A stretch of 64,000 bases of DNA. Origin: Teratosphaeria epicoccoides (lineage: Eukaryota > Ascomycota > Dothideomycetes > Mycosphaerellales > Teratosphaeriaceae). Made by a program: the position numbers and the translations under genes. Positions 29,981 through 41,171 of this stretch are shown piece by piece (within the stretch, counting starts at the first letter, position 1; each line of letters opens with the position of its first letter). The notes under the pieces are model-generated. The model was not told the origin of the DNA, ran no database searches, and was given only the letters and a program-made list of their open reading frames with translations. The DNA lies in the NCBI GenBank assembly GCA_021401465.1, contig JADDMT010000088.1, positions 1 to 64,000 of the forward strand, written 5' to 3'.

Positions 29981-30533
29981 AATCCACAGCCATACGAATC
30001 CAAGACCACCGGACTCTCCATCGCTGCAGCGCTTGCGTTGCGAGAGACTCATGATTCAAGGTGAGTCCCATACTATCGCCTTCCAAGCCTTTCGCGCGGT
30101 GATGACGAGACTTGGAGTTCTTGCTCCTTGTCTCAGATACTTCAGAGATGCCCGTCATTGCTTCAACCCACTTCTCAAGGAGGTTGTGGTCGAGCGATAG
30201 ACATGAGGATCAATGAAATACGAAGGCAAGTCTGAGCGCAATTTGATATGTACATTGAATTCCGAATGTGAAGCCTTTGTTCGAGACTGATCTCTTTGCT
30301 GTATGTAGCTTTGTCCAGGTCCGGAGCTTTGTCGGAAAAGCTGCTTCCCAGGCCCGAAAAAGCATGACGTATCCACTGCGACCCGATCGATAAGTAATTC
30401 TCGATAAGTGCTACCCCAGTCGAATTGGCAGGGCCAACTTGGCAGTTGCGTCGGAGAAAACTTCGTGACAATTATCGAGGACATCTCAGCGGCATAAGCG
30501 AGCTGAGTGCTGTTAAAAAGTATTTGTACTCCC
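29981..30533. other. Intergenic, nothing recognised
   Basis: About 550 bp between the ASNSD1-type gene and the carbonic anhydrase gene. Short frames on both strands look like chance. Confidence 0.5.
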
Positions 30534-31333
30534 ATGAGCACACCACTTCTCATACGCACTGCGAATAGCATAGTTCACAGCGGACACTGGACTTCGCCCC
30601 AATTTCACTTATTATTACCTACAGCGCAGCGCCAGTCATTATTTGTCCCCGCCTCTCGCTGTTTCAGCAATTACTCCAAAAAGTCCTTCATCAAGACCAC
30701 ATCAAAGATGACCACCGACAACGCAAAGCACCTTCTCGAGGGCAACGAGAAGTATGTGAAGACATTCGACAAAGGTCACCTCGCCGCTCCCCCTGCCAAG
30801 AAGTACGCCCTTGGTATGTCCTGCACCTGAATTGCTTCTGTTCATGGATTTCAGCAGCTCATGTGCTTCACACAGTAACGTGCATGGACGCCCGTATCGA
30901 CACTTTCGCCGCTTTCGGCATAGACCTAGGCGATGCGCACATTATCCGAAATGCTGGCGGCAATGCAAAGGACGCGCTGCGATCTGTCCTCATCTCGCAG
31001 CATCTTCTGGGTACCACGGAGGTCATCCTCATCAAGCACACCAAGTGCGGCATGCTCACCTTCCAGAACAAGGACGCTGCAGCCGTAGTGGCCAAGAACT
31101 GTGGACATGGCAAGTTGGAGGACGACTTTGACTTTCAGCCATTCGGAGACTTAGACCAGGGTGTCAAGGATGATGTTGCGTACCTGGAGAAGCATGGTAA
31201 GCGATCTATTTCCTTCGTGCAGCTATGGTCTGCGGCCGGTGACTGATTCGAGACAGGTGCTTTGGTCCCGGGAGCAACGATCTCTGGCTGGGTGTACGAT
31301 GTTGAAACCGCCAAGATACGACAGGTTGTGTAA
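30534..31333 (+). CDS. NCE103: Beta-class carbonic anhydrase
   Basis: The enzyme interconverts CO2 and bicarbonate. Zinc ligands are visible as CMDARID (Cys, Asp/Arg dyad) and HTKCG (His, Cys). Three exons: 30534-30813, 30876-31196 and 31257-31333, with introns of 62 and 60 nt (GTATGT and GTAAGC donors) whose junctions are exact (L-VTCMDA and KH-GALVPGA). The end GWVYDVETAKI is typical of fungal members. From 30534 the product is 225 aa with an Arg/Ser-rich N-terminus (RQSLFVPASRCFSNYSKK) that reads as a mitochondrial targeting peptide. From the internal ATG at 30708 (MTTDNAKHLLEGN) it is 167 aa and cytosolic in appearance. Both may be made. Confidence 0.9.
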
Positions 31334-31991
31334 ATGTGCTCTACCTATCCCTCGGTGTGTATGACAAGTTCAGCGGTATGGTGTACCTAGTGGAGGCGGT
31401 GGGGTATCCTACGCTTTAGGCTCATGTCAACGCCTTAAGTGTTTTGCGCTTCACGATACATGGAACGCTCACTATTGAATATTGGCGTGCACCACCTACC
31501 TTTCCTGATACAGAGTACAGTCACAACCTCACGAGGTGCCGAATACGTTGAACCAAGACATACATTGGACCAACGAGGCAGCGTTTCCATCAGTCGATCA
31601 AGCGGTTGACTGATTGACATGGCTGACTGCTTGTGGACAGGGCTGATTGCTGGTTGACATGGTTGACTACTGCTTGACATGGTTGACTACTACTTGACAT
31701 CGTTGACTGCTATTTGACATCGTTGAATACTGCTTGACATCGTTAACTGCTCGCTGACACAATGATCGCTTGTTGATACATTGGGATAGGTTCATGATGT
31801 TACTGACCGCTTGCAACGTCAGCACTGATCACAAATCATTGATTACAAGGTGCCCATCAACCCATTCACTGGCTCTTTGACTAACGAGAGATACTTGCAT
31901 GCCTCACGTCTACAAACAATCGTGGATTGCTTCGCCGCTAACATCACCACGCCCTGAACACAACCAGGTTATCTACAAAAGCACAAGAACC
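31334..31991. other. Intergenic region containing a minisatellite
   Basis: Convergent region of about 660 bp between carbonic anhydrase and the CoA-ligase fusion gene. Apart from the tandem repeat at 31614-31773 nothing is recognised. Confidence 0.5.
31614..31773. repeat. 20-bp minisatellite, about 8 units
   Basis: Eight consecutive imperfect 20-bp units follow the pattern TTGACATSGTTGACTACTGC. The best are 31654-31673, 31674-31693, 31694-31713 and 31714-31733. Outer copies decay. The GTTGACTGCT core is the reverse complement of the AGCAGTCAAC words found singly at 15.3, 19.9 and 37.75 kb. Confidence 0.9.
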
Positions 31992-34149
31992 TCACTTATT
32001 CGCAAGCTCCACCACTCTCTTCGCAGCCTCCGCAAACCCATCAAACGCATCCAATCCCAGCCCAGACTCCGCAATAATCTTCTGCCCCTTCTCCTCGTTC
32101 GTTCCTCTTATCCTCACCACCACCGGCTTGTTCTTCATATGCACCTCCTTGAACGCCAGCAATATACCTTCCGCAATCATGCCACCATCCGTCAAGCCAC
32201 CAAAGATATTGACGAAAATGACCTTCACTCTATCATCCTTGAGGATGAGCTCGAATGACTTTTTGACAGTTTCGCTCGTGGCTTTGCCTCCGGTGTCCAG
32301 AAAGTTTGTCGCTTTGCCGCCGTGCAAACGCAGCGCATCGACAGTATTCATGGCGAGACCGGCGCCGTTCACGAGGGTGCCGATGTTGGCTTCTGGGTCC
32401 TCGAGCTTGACGAAGACGATGCCGTCTTTCTCTGCCTCGACTTCTTCAGGTACTTCTGTTTCCTTCTGGCGAAGGCTGTGGATTTCTTCTTGACGCTTGT
32501 TGCTCCTATATGCTGCATCGTCAAAATGAAGGTGAATGCTCGGCTGGTGGAGCCGCAGGTTGCCGTTGCTATCGACGCTGACAGAGCCGGATATTGTCAC
32601 AGCCTCCTTGTCCTTGTACAGCTTTGTGAGTGCTTGGATGAGCCGGCCGGCTTCTGCATGCGCAGCAGGCGGTGCCGCGTGCAGCTCTGCGTTCTCGATC
32701 GCTGCCTTGATGTCTGAGTCTTTTGGACCCGCTTGCCAGTCGTATGGGAAACGCTTGATGCGCTGGTCGAGCTGCGCATGATCGGCTGTAGGAGATGTCG
32801 CGATGCAGGGAGACCGTGCCGAGCGGTCCACCGTTATGGCGACGTAGAAGGCATCTTTTGGCGCCTCTTCCGAGCTGATAGACAAGGTTTCGAGCCCCTT
32901 CAGGTATGGCTCAAGAACATCAGGTGCCTGATCGGACTTTAGGAGAAGTCTGCGCTTCTGTTGTGTTTGCTTCGGGGCTTGCCAGGAGATAGGTGACCAT
33001 GATGGTCGTCTCCGCATAGTGTGATATTTGCGCTTCTGATCTGCAGATGCGTTCTGCTGCATCTTGCTGACGTCCCTTCCAGACTGGGCGAGAAGCGTCT
33101 TCATGATACCACCGAAGTTCTCAGGGTGGTCGACCATGGTCGCACCAGCATCCTGCAAGATCTTGTACTTCTCGATTGCCAATCTCTCGCCTGTTGCAGC
33201 CCAGGCTCCTGCGTGGCCCATGATCCGGCCTCGAGGCGCATTAAGACCGCCAACTAATGCAGCAATCGGCTTAGGCTTGGACGCACGCTGATGGTACTCC
33301 TTGATCCACTCTGCGGCATCCTCCTCAGCTCGGCCACCGACTTCACCGACGATCACAATGCCCTCTGTCTCTGGATCATGCTCGAAGACCTTCAGAGCAT
33401 CAACCATGTTCGTGCCTGCTATAATATCACCTCCCATACCAATGCAAAGACTCTGCCCAAGCCCAGAGCGCGTGATTGCAGCTACGGTCTCGTAAGACAA
33501 GGTACCAGACTTTGCAACGATACCGATGTGACCAGGCGCGAATGTTGGCAGAGGCTGAAATCCAATCCTGCAGAAGCCAATTGGTGCAATTATACCAGGC
33601 GCATTGGCACCCACAAGGCGCGACTTGGACTGTGTTTTGAGAATGCTTGAAACCTTACGGCATGTTAGCTCCTACCATTCATTTCAGACTCTGCCTCTGC
33701 CATCCTACCCTCATTATGTCGTGCAGCGGAATGTGCTCTGCGACGCTGACGATCAATGGGATCTCGGCCTCAATGGCCTCCTCGATAGCTTTCCCACACT
33801 GCGGCGCCGCAACGAAGACAGCCGTGGCATCAGGCTTGAGTTCCTTTGCTGCTCTTGTCAAGTCAGGCAGCAATGGTAGGCCAAGATGCTCTCCCTCCTT
33901 GCCAGGCGTGACACCACCAACAATGTTGGTACCATACGCCAAACTGTCCCTCGCATTACCAGTTGCCACACGTCCTGTGAAACCTTGATAGATGACTCGC
34001 GTATGCTTGCCTATCCGCAGATTCTGTACTGTATCACCGTAACCTTGCCGCGAGCCGTTAGAGGAGAATGCTCGTCTTGTGCATCTTGACGCTGAGCTTC
34101 TGTATGCCGGGGACAGGTAGGGAGTGGTAGCGCCGCGGATGGCGGGCAT
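31992..34149 (-). CDS. Succinyl-CoA-ligase-like fusion: alpha subunit plus C-terminal part of beta
   Basis: Exon 1 (33709-34149) starts with a likely mitochondrial targeting peptide (RCTRRAFSSNGSRQGYG) and the CoA-binding start of the alpha subunit (VIYQGFTGR). Intron 33654-33708 (GTAGGA..TAAG) joins exactly (IPLHDIMR-VSSILKTQSKSRLVGAN). Exon 2 continues the alpha subunit with GIVAKSGTLSYETV and the phosphohistidine loop RIMGHAGAW (His near residue 294). After a basic linker (residues about 345-385) a beta-subunit-like part begins: the late part of the ATP-grasp fold (AFYVAITVDRSARSP) and the CoA-ligase domain (NIFGGLTDGGMIAEGI, LDTGGKAT). The first half of the beta ATP-grasp domain is absent. 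Total 700 aa against about 330 for a normal alpha chain. The reaction is therefore uncertain; NDP-forming acyl-CoA synthetase activity is an alternative. Confidence 0.85.
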
Positions 34150-34873
34150 CTTTGTTGACGTTACGAGAACACGCTTGAGACCCAAATGGTTCGTACGGTA
34201 CGAGTTGGAAGTGACCTGAGACGTGTAGGAAATGTGCAACGCCCTACCTCGGGGACATTGTAGATTTATGAAGCTATCCGGGAATAAGCCTCATCCGATC
34301 TCGCACGGTCTACTGAGACTAGGTATGAGACCATTGCCTCTGTCGGGAGTCTTTAAGGAGCCCGCACACGACATATGCGATATGTTGTGACTTGGCAGCG
34401 CGTGTGTAGTCAACATTGGTGGGTGTGGTGGATATGACAGCTCCGGGATGCTGCGGTTCGAGCTCCCTCCATGTTGTCTTGAAGCATGACGTAGTACGAA
34501 GGAATTCGTTTCTGTGTCGATAACCAGAATCCTACAAAGTAGCTTCGCACGCGTATAATCCAACCCTTGATACTTAGAACACAAACATCTTGAGAGAATG
34601 TTGTTCTTTCAAGGCTCGCGAGATTTTGGCACTGTTCAGAGTCGCTGTGCAATGCTGGATTAGAGAAATAGCAGCTGATCGAGGTTCCAACCTCATGAGA
34701 TCTTGGAGCTTGGAGCCTGCTCCCTGTGTGCGGGCGCGAGCCGATGCGCGATCCTGGGGAGTTGGGGTGAGCTGCATAGATTCCACTGTCGGGTCTTTGA
34801 ATTGCACTTGCATTTCACCGTCTCTGCATGATTGCTATTGTTAAAACTGAGTTTCGATCTGAGAGCACACATC
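34150..34873. other. Divergent promoter region, nothing else recognised
   Basis: About 720 bp between the CoA-ligase fusion gene and the hypothetical gene at 34874. Short frames only. Confidence 0.5.
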
Positions 34874-35434
34874 ATGACCCAAGCATCAGCTGACAATTTG
34901 GCATTCAACAAATTGCAGCTTTCCGCCAAAACCAAATCCTACCAAAATCAACGACCCGAGCCCCAAGATTCATGGGAGGACGATGATGGTACTGAAGACC
35001 ATGGGGAAGAGACACAATTTGCGCAAAAAGAATCGACTACCAAACGGTCCACGAGCTCATCAAATTGTCCCGGACCGCCTACGCACACTGCCGCCTTCCC
35101 GTCCGTGAGCTCCGGGAACATAAGTCGCGGCTCGCCGTACCAGACTTTCCCTCCGTACGGCCTCCACGGTAGCTTTGAAGATACCGATGGTCCTCAGCCA
35201 TCATTTCTGCGCCGAGCCGGTGAGGATCGGAGACCAGAAAAGTCGACAGCGGTCGCATCGAGGTTGATCGCGGCAGGAGTTGGTCAGAAGGCGCCTAGGA
35301 GAACCGAAGAGCAGAGGAAATATGACCAGGCCGTGAAGATCCAGGAGAAGAAGAGACGGGATCAAGCAAAGGCCGAAGAGGAGCGGTTGCGGCTGCAGAT
35401 TGAGCAGGCAAAGAAGGCCATTTGGGAGGATTAA
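34874..35434 (+). CDS. Hypothetical protein with charged C-terminal helix
   Basis: The 186 aa single-exon frame starts at MTQASADNLAFNKLQ; the frame is open to 34832, but this ATG gives the better N-terminus. The N-terminal half is acidic and disordered (DSWEDDDGTEDHGEE). The C-terminal third is a long Lys/Arg/Glu/Gln-rich helix, probably coiled coil, preceded by SRLIAAGVGQKAPRRTEEQR, which looks conserved in style. It ends in KKAIWED. I do not recognise a domain. Composition and lack of stops support a real gene. The middle (residues 60-110) is Ser/Pro-rich. Confidence 0.65.
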   Translation: MTQASADNLAFNKLQLSAKTKSYQNQRPEPQDSWEDDDGTEDHGEETQFAQKESTTKRSTSSSNCPGPPTHTAAFPSVSSGNISRGSPYQTFPPYGLHGSFEDTDGPQPSFLRRAGEDRRPEKSTAVASRLIAAGVGQKAPRRTEEQRKYDQAVKIQEKKRRDQAKAEEERLRLQIEQAKKAIWED

Positions 35435-36255
35435 AGCCTCAGGTTGGGGGCAGGCTATTACGTGATACATCGGGCGCTGTGACCGGCCGTTGGTCGTGGC
35501 TCACACGGACATTCATCTTACACCTGAGAGGTAGCGCATGTGACTGATCACACTACCGGGAACGGTATCAGCCGTGCACAGGGGGATCATGCATCAGGGA
35601 TCTCAAGGCTGCAGCTCGCGGCGAATCTTGCATCAAAAGTGCCTAGGGAAACCTCACCCGTCAGCTGAGTCGCCTTGATCGCCTTCCAGCCTCCAGCAGT
35701 CTGCCTGAAGTTATCGTCATTTATCACATGAAGCGCCACACAAGCGCCTCTCTATGCCAAGGCCGAACCGCCCCATCGCGAAGACCAGCTGGTGATGTCA
35801 TGTCGCTGTGCAGAGCACGACGCGAGCTAGGTTGTTCACGTACGCTCGACTTGCTGTTTCATTGTCTGCATTGTTGAGGGCTTGACAATGAGACCTTGGA
35901 AAATCCGGGTAAGTATGCCTAAAGCCAGAAGTGATCTTCTCGCGCTCTCCCTGTTCTCACAAGAGGCATGCCTTTCGACCTCACCCTCAAGATTTTGTCA
36001 AAAGGACTTCCACGATATTTGCTCTAGCGCCTTGTCTCATTCTCAAAAGTCCGTTGCATGCATGCACACGTTTCCCGTGCATGTGCGTTCCTTCCTGACC
36101 CGGCGAACGCGGGTGCCCCACACTTAAAACTGCGGTGTTTGCCTGTGTCGCCTACAGATCTCTCGTTGGCTCTGCCAAATTTTCAAAGATTTTCGGGCTG
36201 CAAAAAGCTGCCGCGGCGAAATGGTAAAGCAATCGGAAAACATCAAGGTTACAAG
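35435..36255. other. Intergenic, nothing recognised
   Basis: About 820 bp between two plus-strand hypothetical genes. Pyrimidine-rich stretches near 35930-36080 could be leader sequence of the next gene. Confidence 0.45.
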
Positions 36256-37171
36256 ATGAGCTTCTGGAGAAATGAAGGTCACAACACATGGGCGGATGAG
36301 GTTGCGAGGGAGAGAATCATGAGAGAGGCTGGCCCATATCAGTACCATCAACCGGGCGGACAATATCAGCAGCAAGTTCGGCCACGCGCTGGCGGTGGAC
36401 GTCCGAAGAGACGCCACCGACGCTCGCCGTCGCAAGACTCTTGGTCCCTACCAGCGCCAAAAACGTTGTCGCGTCAATCACATGTCCCACCGGTACCTGC
36501 GCCGCAATCGACGATGTCTTACACCCTTCAACAATCCCAACAATATTATGACCAGCAAGATTTACCCGACCTCCGCCGTCATCAGCCAGTATATCAAACA
36601 CCATCATCAATGGGCACGCTCGGCGACGAACCACGACGCAAGAAGATCAAGCACGAAGACTCGCCCGAGCCGCCACCTTCCGAAACTGGTCAGGTAACGA
36701 CCATCGAAGACCCGCTCTACTTGAGGCAGCAAATCATCGGTAAGGGCAGCTCACGACTTCTGTGCGACAAGTCTCGCAGGATACGCGTAACACTGACCCA
36801 CGAGAATTACAGACAACGGCATAGCTCTAATGCACGTCCTCTGCCCAGCAGCCTACGGCCCGCACAATCAGAGCCACTGGACCCTAGTTATGCTTCTGCG
36901 CGCACAGAACCCGGACATCTGGAGAGCTGGTGTGGCGGCTGATGGCCTGCTGGTCATCGAAGGCCCAGATGGGTCGGTCAAGGCAGAAGCACTCAATCTG
37001 CTGTTCGATGCTATCTCGGTGAAGCTAGCGAGGTCGATCAAGAGGTCGTGGGTCAGGCAGGGCAACCCGATGGTTGGTGATGATGATGCAGGGGAGGCGG
37101 AGACGGGGCTGGAGGAGGAAAGGAGCACGGGAGCAAAGTTTGCCTCGGAGCGGCATGGAGCTTCGCGATGA
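36256..37171 (+). CDS. Hypothetical protein (2 exons)
   Basis: Exon 1 (36256-36739) starts MSFWRNEGHNTWADEVARER and is basic, Gln/Tyr/Pro-rich and disordered, with a nuclear-localisation-like patch (DEPRRKKIKHED). Intron 36740-36812 (GTAAGG..TTACAG) joins G to AC. Exon 2 (36813-37171) encodes a compact block (NGIALMHVLCPAAYGPHNQSHW, VIEGPDGSVKAEALNLLFDAISVKLARS) and an acidic tail. Total 280 aa. I do not recognise the family. The exon 2 block looks like a folded domain and may give a database match. Confidence 0.68.
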
Positions 37172-38947
37172 TTCTTTACACTTTGTGTACGCGAGGCGTT
37201 GTTTTGATGTGGCGGTCTTGGTCTTTTCAGTGCTTTGAGTGTGAAAGCTGTTCGAGAGATGGCAGTCATGTCATGTGGCCGGCGCTTTGCGCGACAAAAT
37301 CAAGCAAAGAGACGCGCAATGCAATTCAGCCCCACAGGTCAGCAGGAAAAGTCGAAGCAGAGGTCTACCTTGGAGGGGCACCTTCTGCTTCGACTTTGCC
37401 TGATACAGGCGCGCGAAAGGGAAAAATGAGAAATTTTAATTGGCAAAAACGCAGACCAACGAATGGCTTGCACCGCTGTCAACCTGGGAGAAGTACAGAT
37501 ACCGTATCTCCTGAAACAATCTTGTTGTCATGATGATTCTCCCAGGGGACATATGGTAAGTTGACTTTATGCAGAACTGTGACGGACGTCCGATCGTGCT
37601 CGGAGCGTATGGATACAGAGTTCTTCTCGACAACAGCTTTGGGCTGCGTGCTGACAAGTGACTCCATCAGTCATCCAACTCGCAATCTCGTTGTTGACTC
37701 CGTTCAGTCTGCAATGCAGAACAGGTGGTCAACTCTGTCAATTGTATGAACGAGCAGTCAACCCTTCGAAGCAGCAAACGTCAGCGTCAGCGGGCAGTCA
37801 ATCGCATCAAACAGTCGATCGTTTGATTGATTGATGACTACCGATGCCGACCGCATACCTGCCAGTGCGTACACCACGTGCCAATGAGAGGTGTCTTACT
37901 TGCCTCCCAACATTCCCAGACAGCCCGTGAAGCCTGCGTTGTTGACAAGCGGCTGTCAAGGCTTGCGCTTGACGAATTCTGATACATGTCGAGGGTTTCA
38001 AATTGTCATACCGACTCACCCAACCTGCACGCTGCTGACAGCATCTTAGGCTCAGCTCCGGATCGTTAGACTATCATGGGCACTCCTGGTCTTGGTCTAT
38101 AGCCTGGACTTCTCCCCAGATTCCTTGTGCAATCATTATGATGCATTTGTTTGCGTTGCGCGAGCCACCTTTCGGACTGGCTCGCAAACTTGCCAATCGG
38201 AGGTGGGACTGGCGGGGAACTCGTTCATATATATGCTGAGAAGGAGAATCGCGGTCACGGTCGCCCTCGCCGATAACGGTCCAACAGCACCAGCCACAAT
38301 CATACAGACCCTGCGTCTGCATCAAGGCCTGCCCTCTGTCCCGGGGTCTTATAGCACTCCCGCGATCTGCCACAAAGTCCAGGTGCAACCCATCGGCTGC
38401 GGTCTTCTGTGCTGCACGACCATCTGAAAATGCCAGGCTTCGACTGCCACCCTGCAAGCCGATGTCTGAAGACCTGGCATGTAGTTTCATGCATCTCGGG
38501 TCACGACAAGTTTGCGAGATAGTGGTGTACTTAGCTTCGTAGTGCCTTGCACACAATGGGCTGGCATCGTGCACGTTGCCAATCGCGTTCTCAAGCTTTG
38601 TTTTGGCAATGGGCACACCGCCGAAATGCCCGCGTGAGTCTTGCGATGGTGAAAGCTTGACAGTGGCTTTCTGTGACAAGCTTGAGCCCTTCACACACCG
38701 CATAGCAGAGTTGGCTTACAGAGCGAACCCTCGCTCGAAAGCCGAAATGTTGCGCAATCGTGATGCTTCGAAGGAGACCCAACCAATGATAGTTTCTTGG
38801 AACCAGAAAGCCAACCAGCCTGCATACGCGAAGTAGCTTTGCGTGGTGCGAATCGATCTGGAGTACGCGCATCAGAATGCAGGCTGTTCCACAGAGACGG
38901 AGATATTGCACAGGGTACACGGCGCGTATCTATGCCATAGCGAGTAC
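37172..38947. other. Gene-poor region with GAGCAGTCA-type repeats
   Basis: About 1.8 kb. The stretch 37700-37840 is built of CAGTCAA, GTCAAC and TTGATTGATT words, including GAGCAGTCA at 37752. A 209-codon minus frame (38074-38703) lacks any protein-like pattern. Nothing else is recognised. Confidence 0.5.
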
Positions 38948-39578
38948 ATGAAGTCTGCCGTCAATGCGCACATGGCATCAAAGAACGACATCATCCGCGA
39001 AGTCAAGACGGCATGGCTACGCGTAGCTGAGCAGGTGCCGCGGCTTACAGTAGAGGGGCTCGGGGGTCATGCAACAAGGGCGCGAGCCAAAGTTTGCATT
39101 ATCGCGCCGTCGGCTGCGCTACTGAAGCTTGAAACAACGAGACATCCAGGAACACAGCGGAAGGTAAGTACCATAGGGGCCGAATTTTTCTAATCGCGAT
39201 CGCGCGAGTCGTCGCACTCCCCCTTCTAAGCCAGACATCTTTCGCCGCGTCCGCAAAGACCATGTGCCGAGCAAGATGAAACCAGTGCTGCCTCCTAAGC
39301 CAACGTCTTATGAGTACGTCGTAGTTCGAGCGAGCAAGCAAGCAAGGGTCTGTGGCTGTCGTACACACCCTGCATCACTTGTAGAAATACGGCCACGTGG
39401 AAAACTCTACTTTGAGAGCGTGGCGGCAGACTGTAGGCAGCACGGCCACATTGCCAACCAGCGAAACGCCCCCTCATTCGAAGGTTTGGGGTTACCGGAT
39501 ATCCATCGAAGATGTGCAGCAGAAAATCAGATAGCGGATGCGCGACGGAGATTGATCCGGTTGAAATATCCAGCATGA
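38948..39578 (+). CDS. Doubtful gene, 2 exons, unknown product
   Basis: Two frames are joined by a well-formed intron at 39164-39230 (GTAAGT donor, CTAATC branch-like site, TTCTAAG end, 67 nt), which keeps frame. From the ATG at 38948 the product is 187 aa: an alpha-helical first part (NDIIREVKTAWLRVAEQVP) and a basic second part with a few cysteines (ARVCGCRTHPAS). An in-frame stop at 38834 limits the upstream reach. I recognise no domain. The intron is the main support. It may be a lineage-specific gene or chance. Confidence 0.33.
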
Positions 39579-41171
39579 TTGGTGGGTCATAGCAAAAGGT
39601 CTGCGAAGGGAGCTAGAGAAACGGATGACATAAACCACGGCGATCGGGATTTTGGGTGGGGATCGATGTCGGCCTGCAACGCTACTATCAGGCATGTCAA
39701 AGATGGAGCGCACAATGATTCGTGCTCGAGCTTCACACGTTTCTCGACGCTCTCTGCCCGCGCCAGAGTTGAGATCGGGCTGTCCCAAGACTGTATGCCA
39801 ACCGTTTCGACGCGTTACAAGTTGCTCAAAGGCGCATCATGGCGACTCCTAAATTCTATGCATGGGTTGGTGCGCCACGACGAAGAGGCCCATCTGGTCA
39901 CCACCGACCTCAAAGTAATTCCTATGTTAGTGTCTGGACGGCTCTCGCGAAGCAACCTCACGAGCAGCTGCGAAATTGTGTATTACGGGTGATATAGACG
40001 GGATCAGATTAAAGAAAGCCAAGGGTGCCTCCCGCACAGTGAAAACGCCAGCGAACAGTGCGCCAACGCAGACACTTGACATATTGTTATATGCGAGATG
40101 CAGCTCTGTTAGTTGCCGAGTAGGCGTGGAAGCATGCGCGAGGCAGATCTCACGGACAGTAGGCGCTGGTGCATGGAGCCATAGTCATCAAAGAATGGAA
40201 GGCGAAACTTGGCGACAGAGTCACCCTGAAACTGACAACCCATTACTGCTGTCTCGAGCGATAACGCGCATTCGCATACTCAGGACAAGCCGCATGCCTT
40301 TCCAGAAGCAATTAGTTGCCTCGGAAAGCCTCAGCTGCATCGCTGTCTGCGATCTCTCGATGCACTACTGAGACCAGCGACACACTATAGCCTGCGTTTC
40401 ACGACGTCGCTTGTCCCTGCAAATAACAATTTTATGTCAGTATTCAGCCACGTCTTCACGCCTCGAGTTCCACTTCCAGGCCGATGAGCTGAGCCCGTCG
40501 ATTTGCAGCATTGGGACTCTGACATTAGTCAGGTGGCCGAAGGGCCGGCAGGTGTCAGCCACACGGTGCACATGTCATCGCCGATCGCAGTTGCTAGGAT
40601 GATCTTAAGGTTGTGCTGATCCAAGCTAGTGCACGTACAGGGGTGCCCGTTGGCGTACTGCCGCTGGGCCCGCTGCCTTCTTCTGCGTCCGCTATCCATG
40701 CGCCGCAGCGCGGCAATGCTTGTGAACGGTCGGTACTCTCCTCATCAGACGCCGTCCTGTTGGGCCTTTTATTCCTGTGAACCCTGAAGAATCAGCAACA
40801 AAACTCCCTCCTGCTCCTCTCGTGGCCCAGGATGTACTACCTCACGCTCACCTCATTGCATGCTGCCGAAACCTAGCTTTGGTGCCGCACCTCGATTCAT
40901 ACCTTATCAATCCACCGTCTTCTTCCAGCGCGCTCCACGACGTGGCTGTCAATTCTTCTGCTAGAAATTGTACTGTTCAACGCGACAACGCGCTTTGACA
41001 ATAGCAACTACCAGTCAGCAGCTTTGGACGCGATCGAGCCCCCAAGGTCCTGGATAATTACCATCGCGGCCAAATACGAAAATATCATTATTACATCGCA
41101 AGACATCTGAGCGCGATAACAGCTCTGTCCAACGTTTGCGTCGCTTACAAAGCTCGAGTTATTCAGCCGTG
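39579..41171. other. Long upstream region of the C2H2 gene
   Basis: About 1.6 kb with no convincing gene. Its length before a developmental-type regulator suggests an extended promoter or leader, but no specific site is claimed. Confidence 0.45.

Noticed and set aside
31614..31773. CRISPR-like array
   Set aside because: Units are contiguous 20-mers without spacers, and this is a eukaryotic genome. It is a minisatellite.
38074..38703. 209-codon minus-strand frame
   Set aside because: Mixed composition, no motif, no splice support, many rare combinations. Probably chance.
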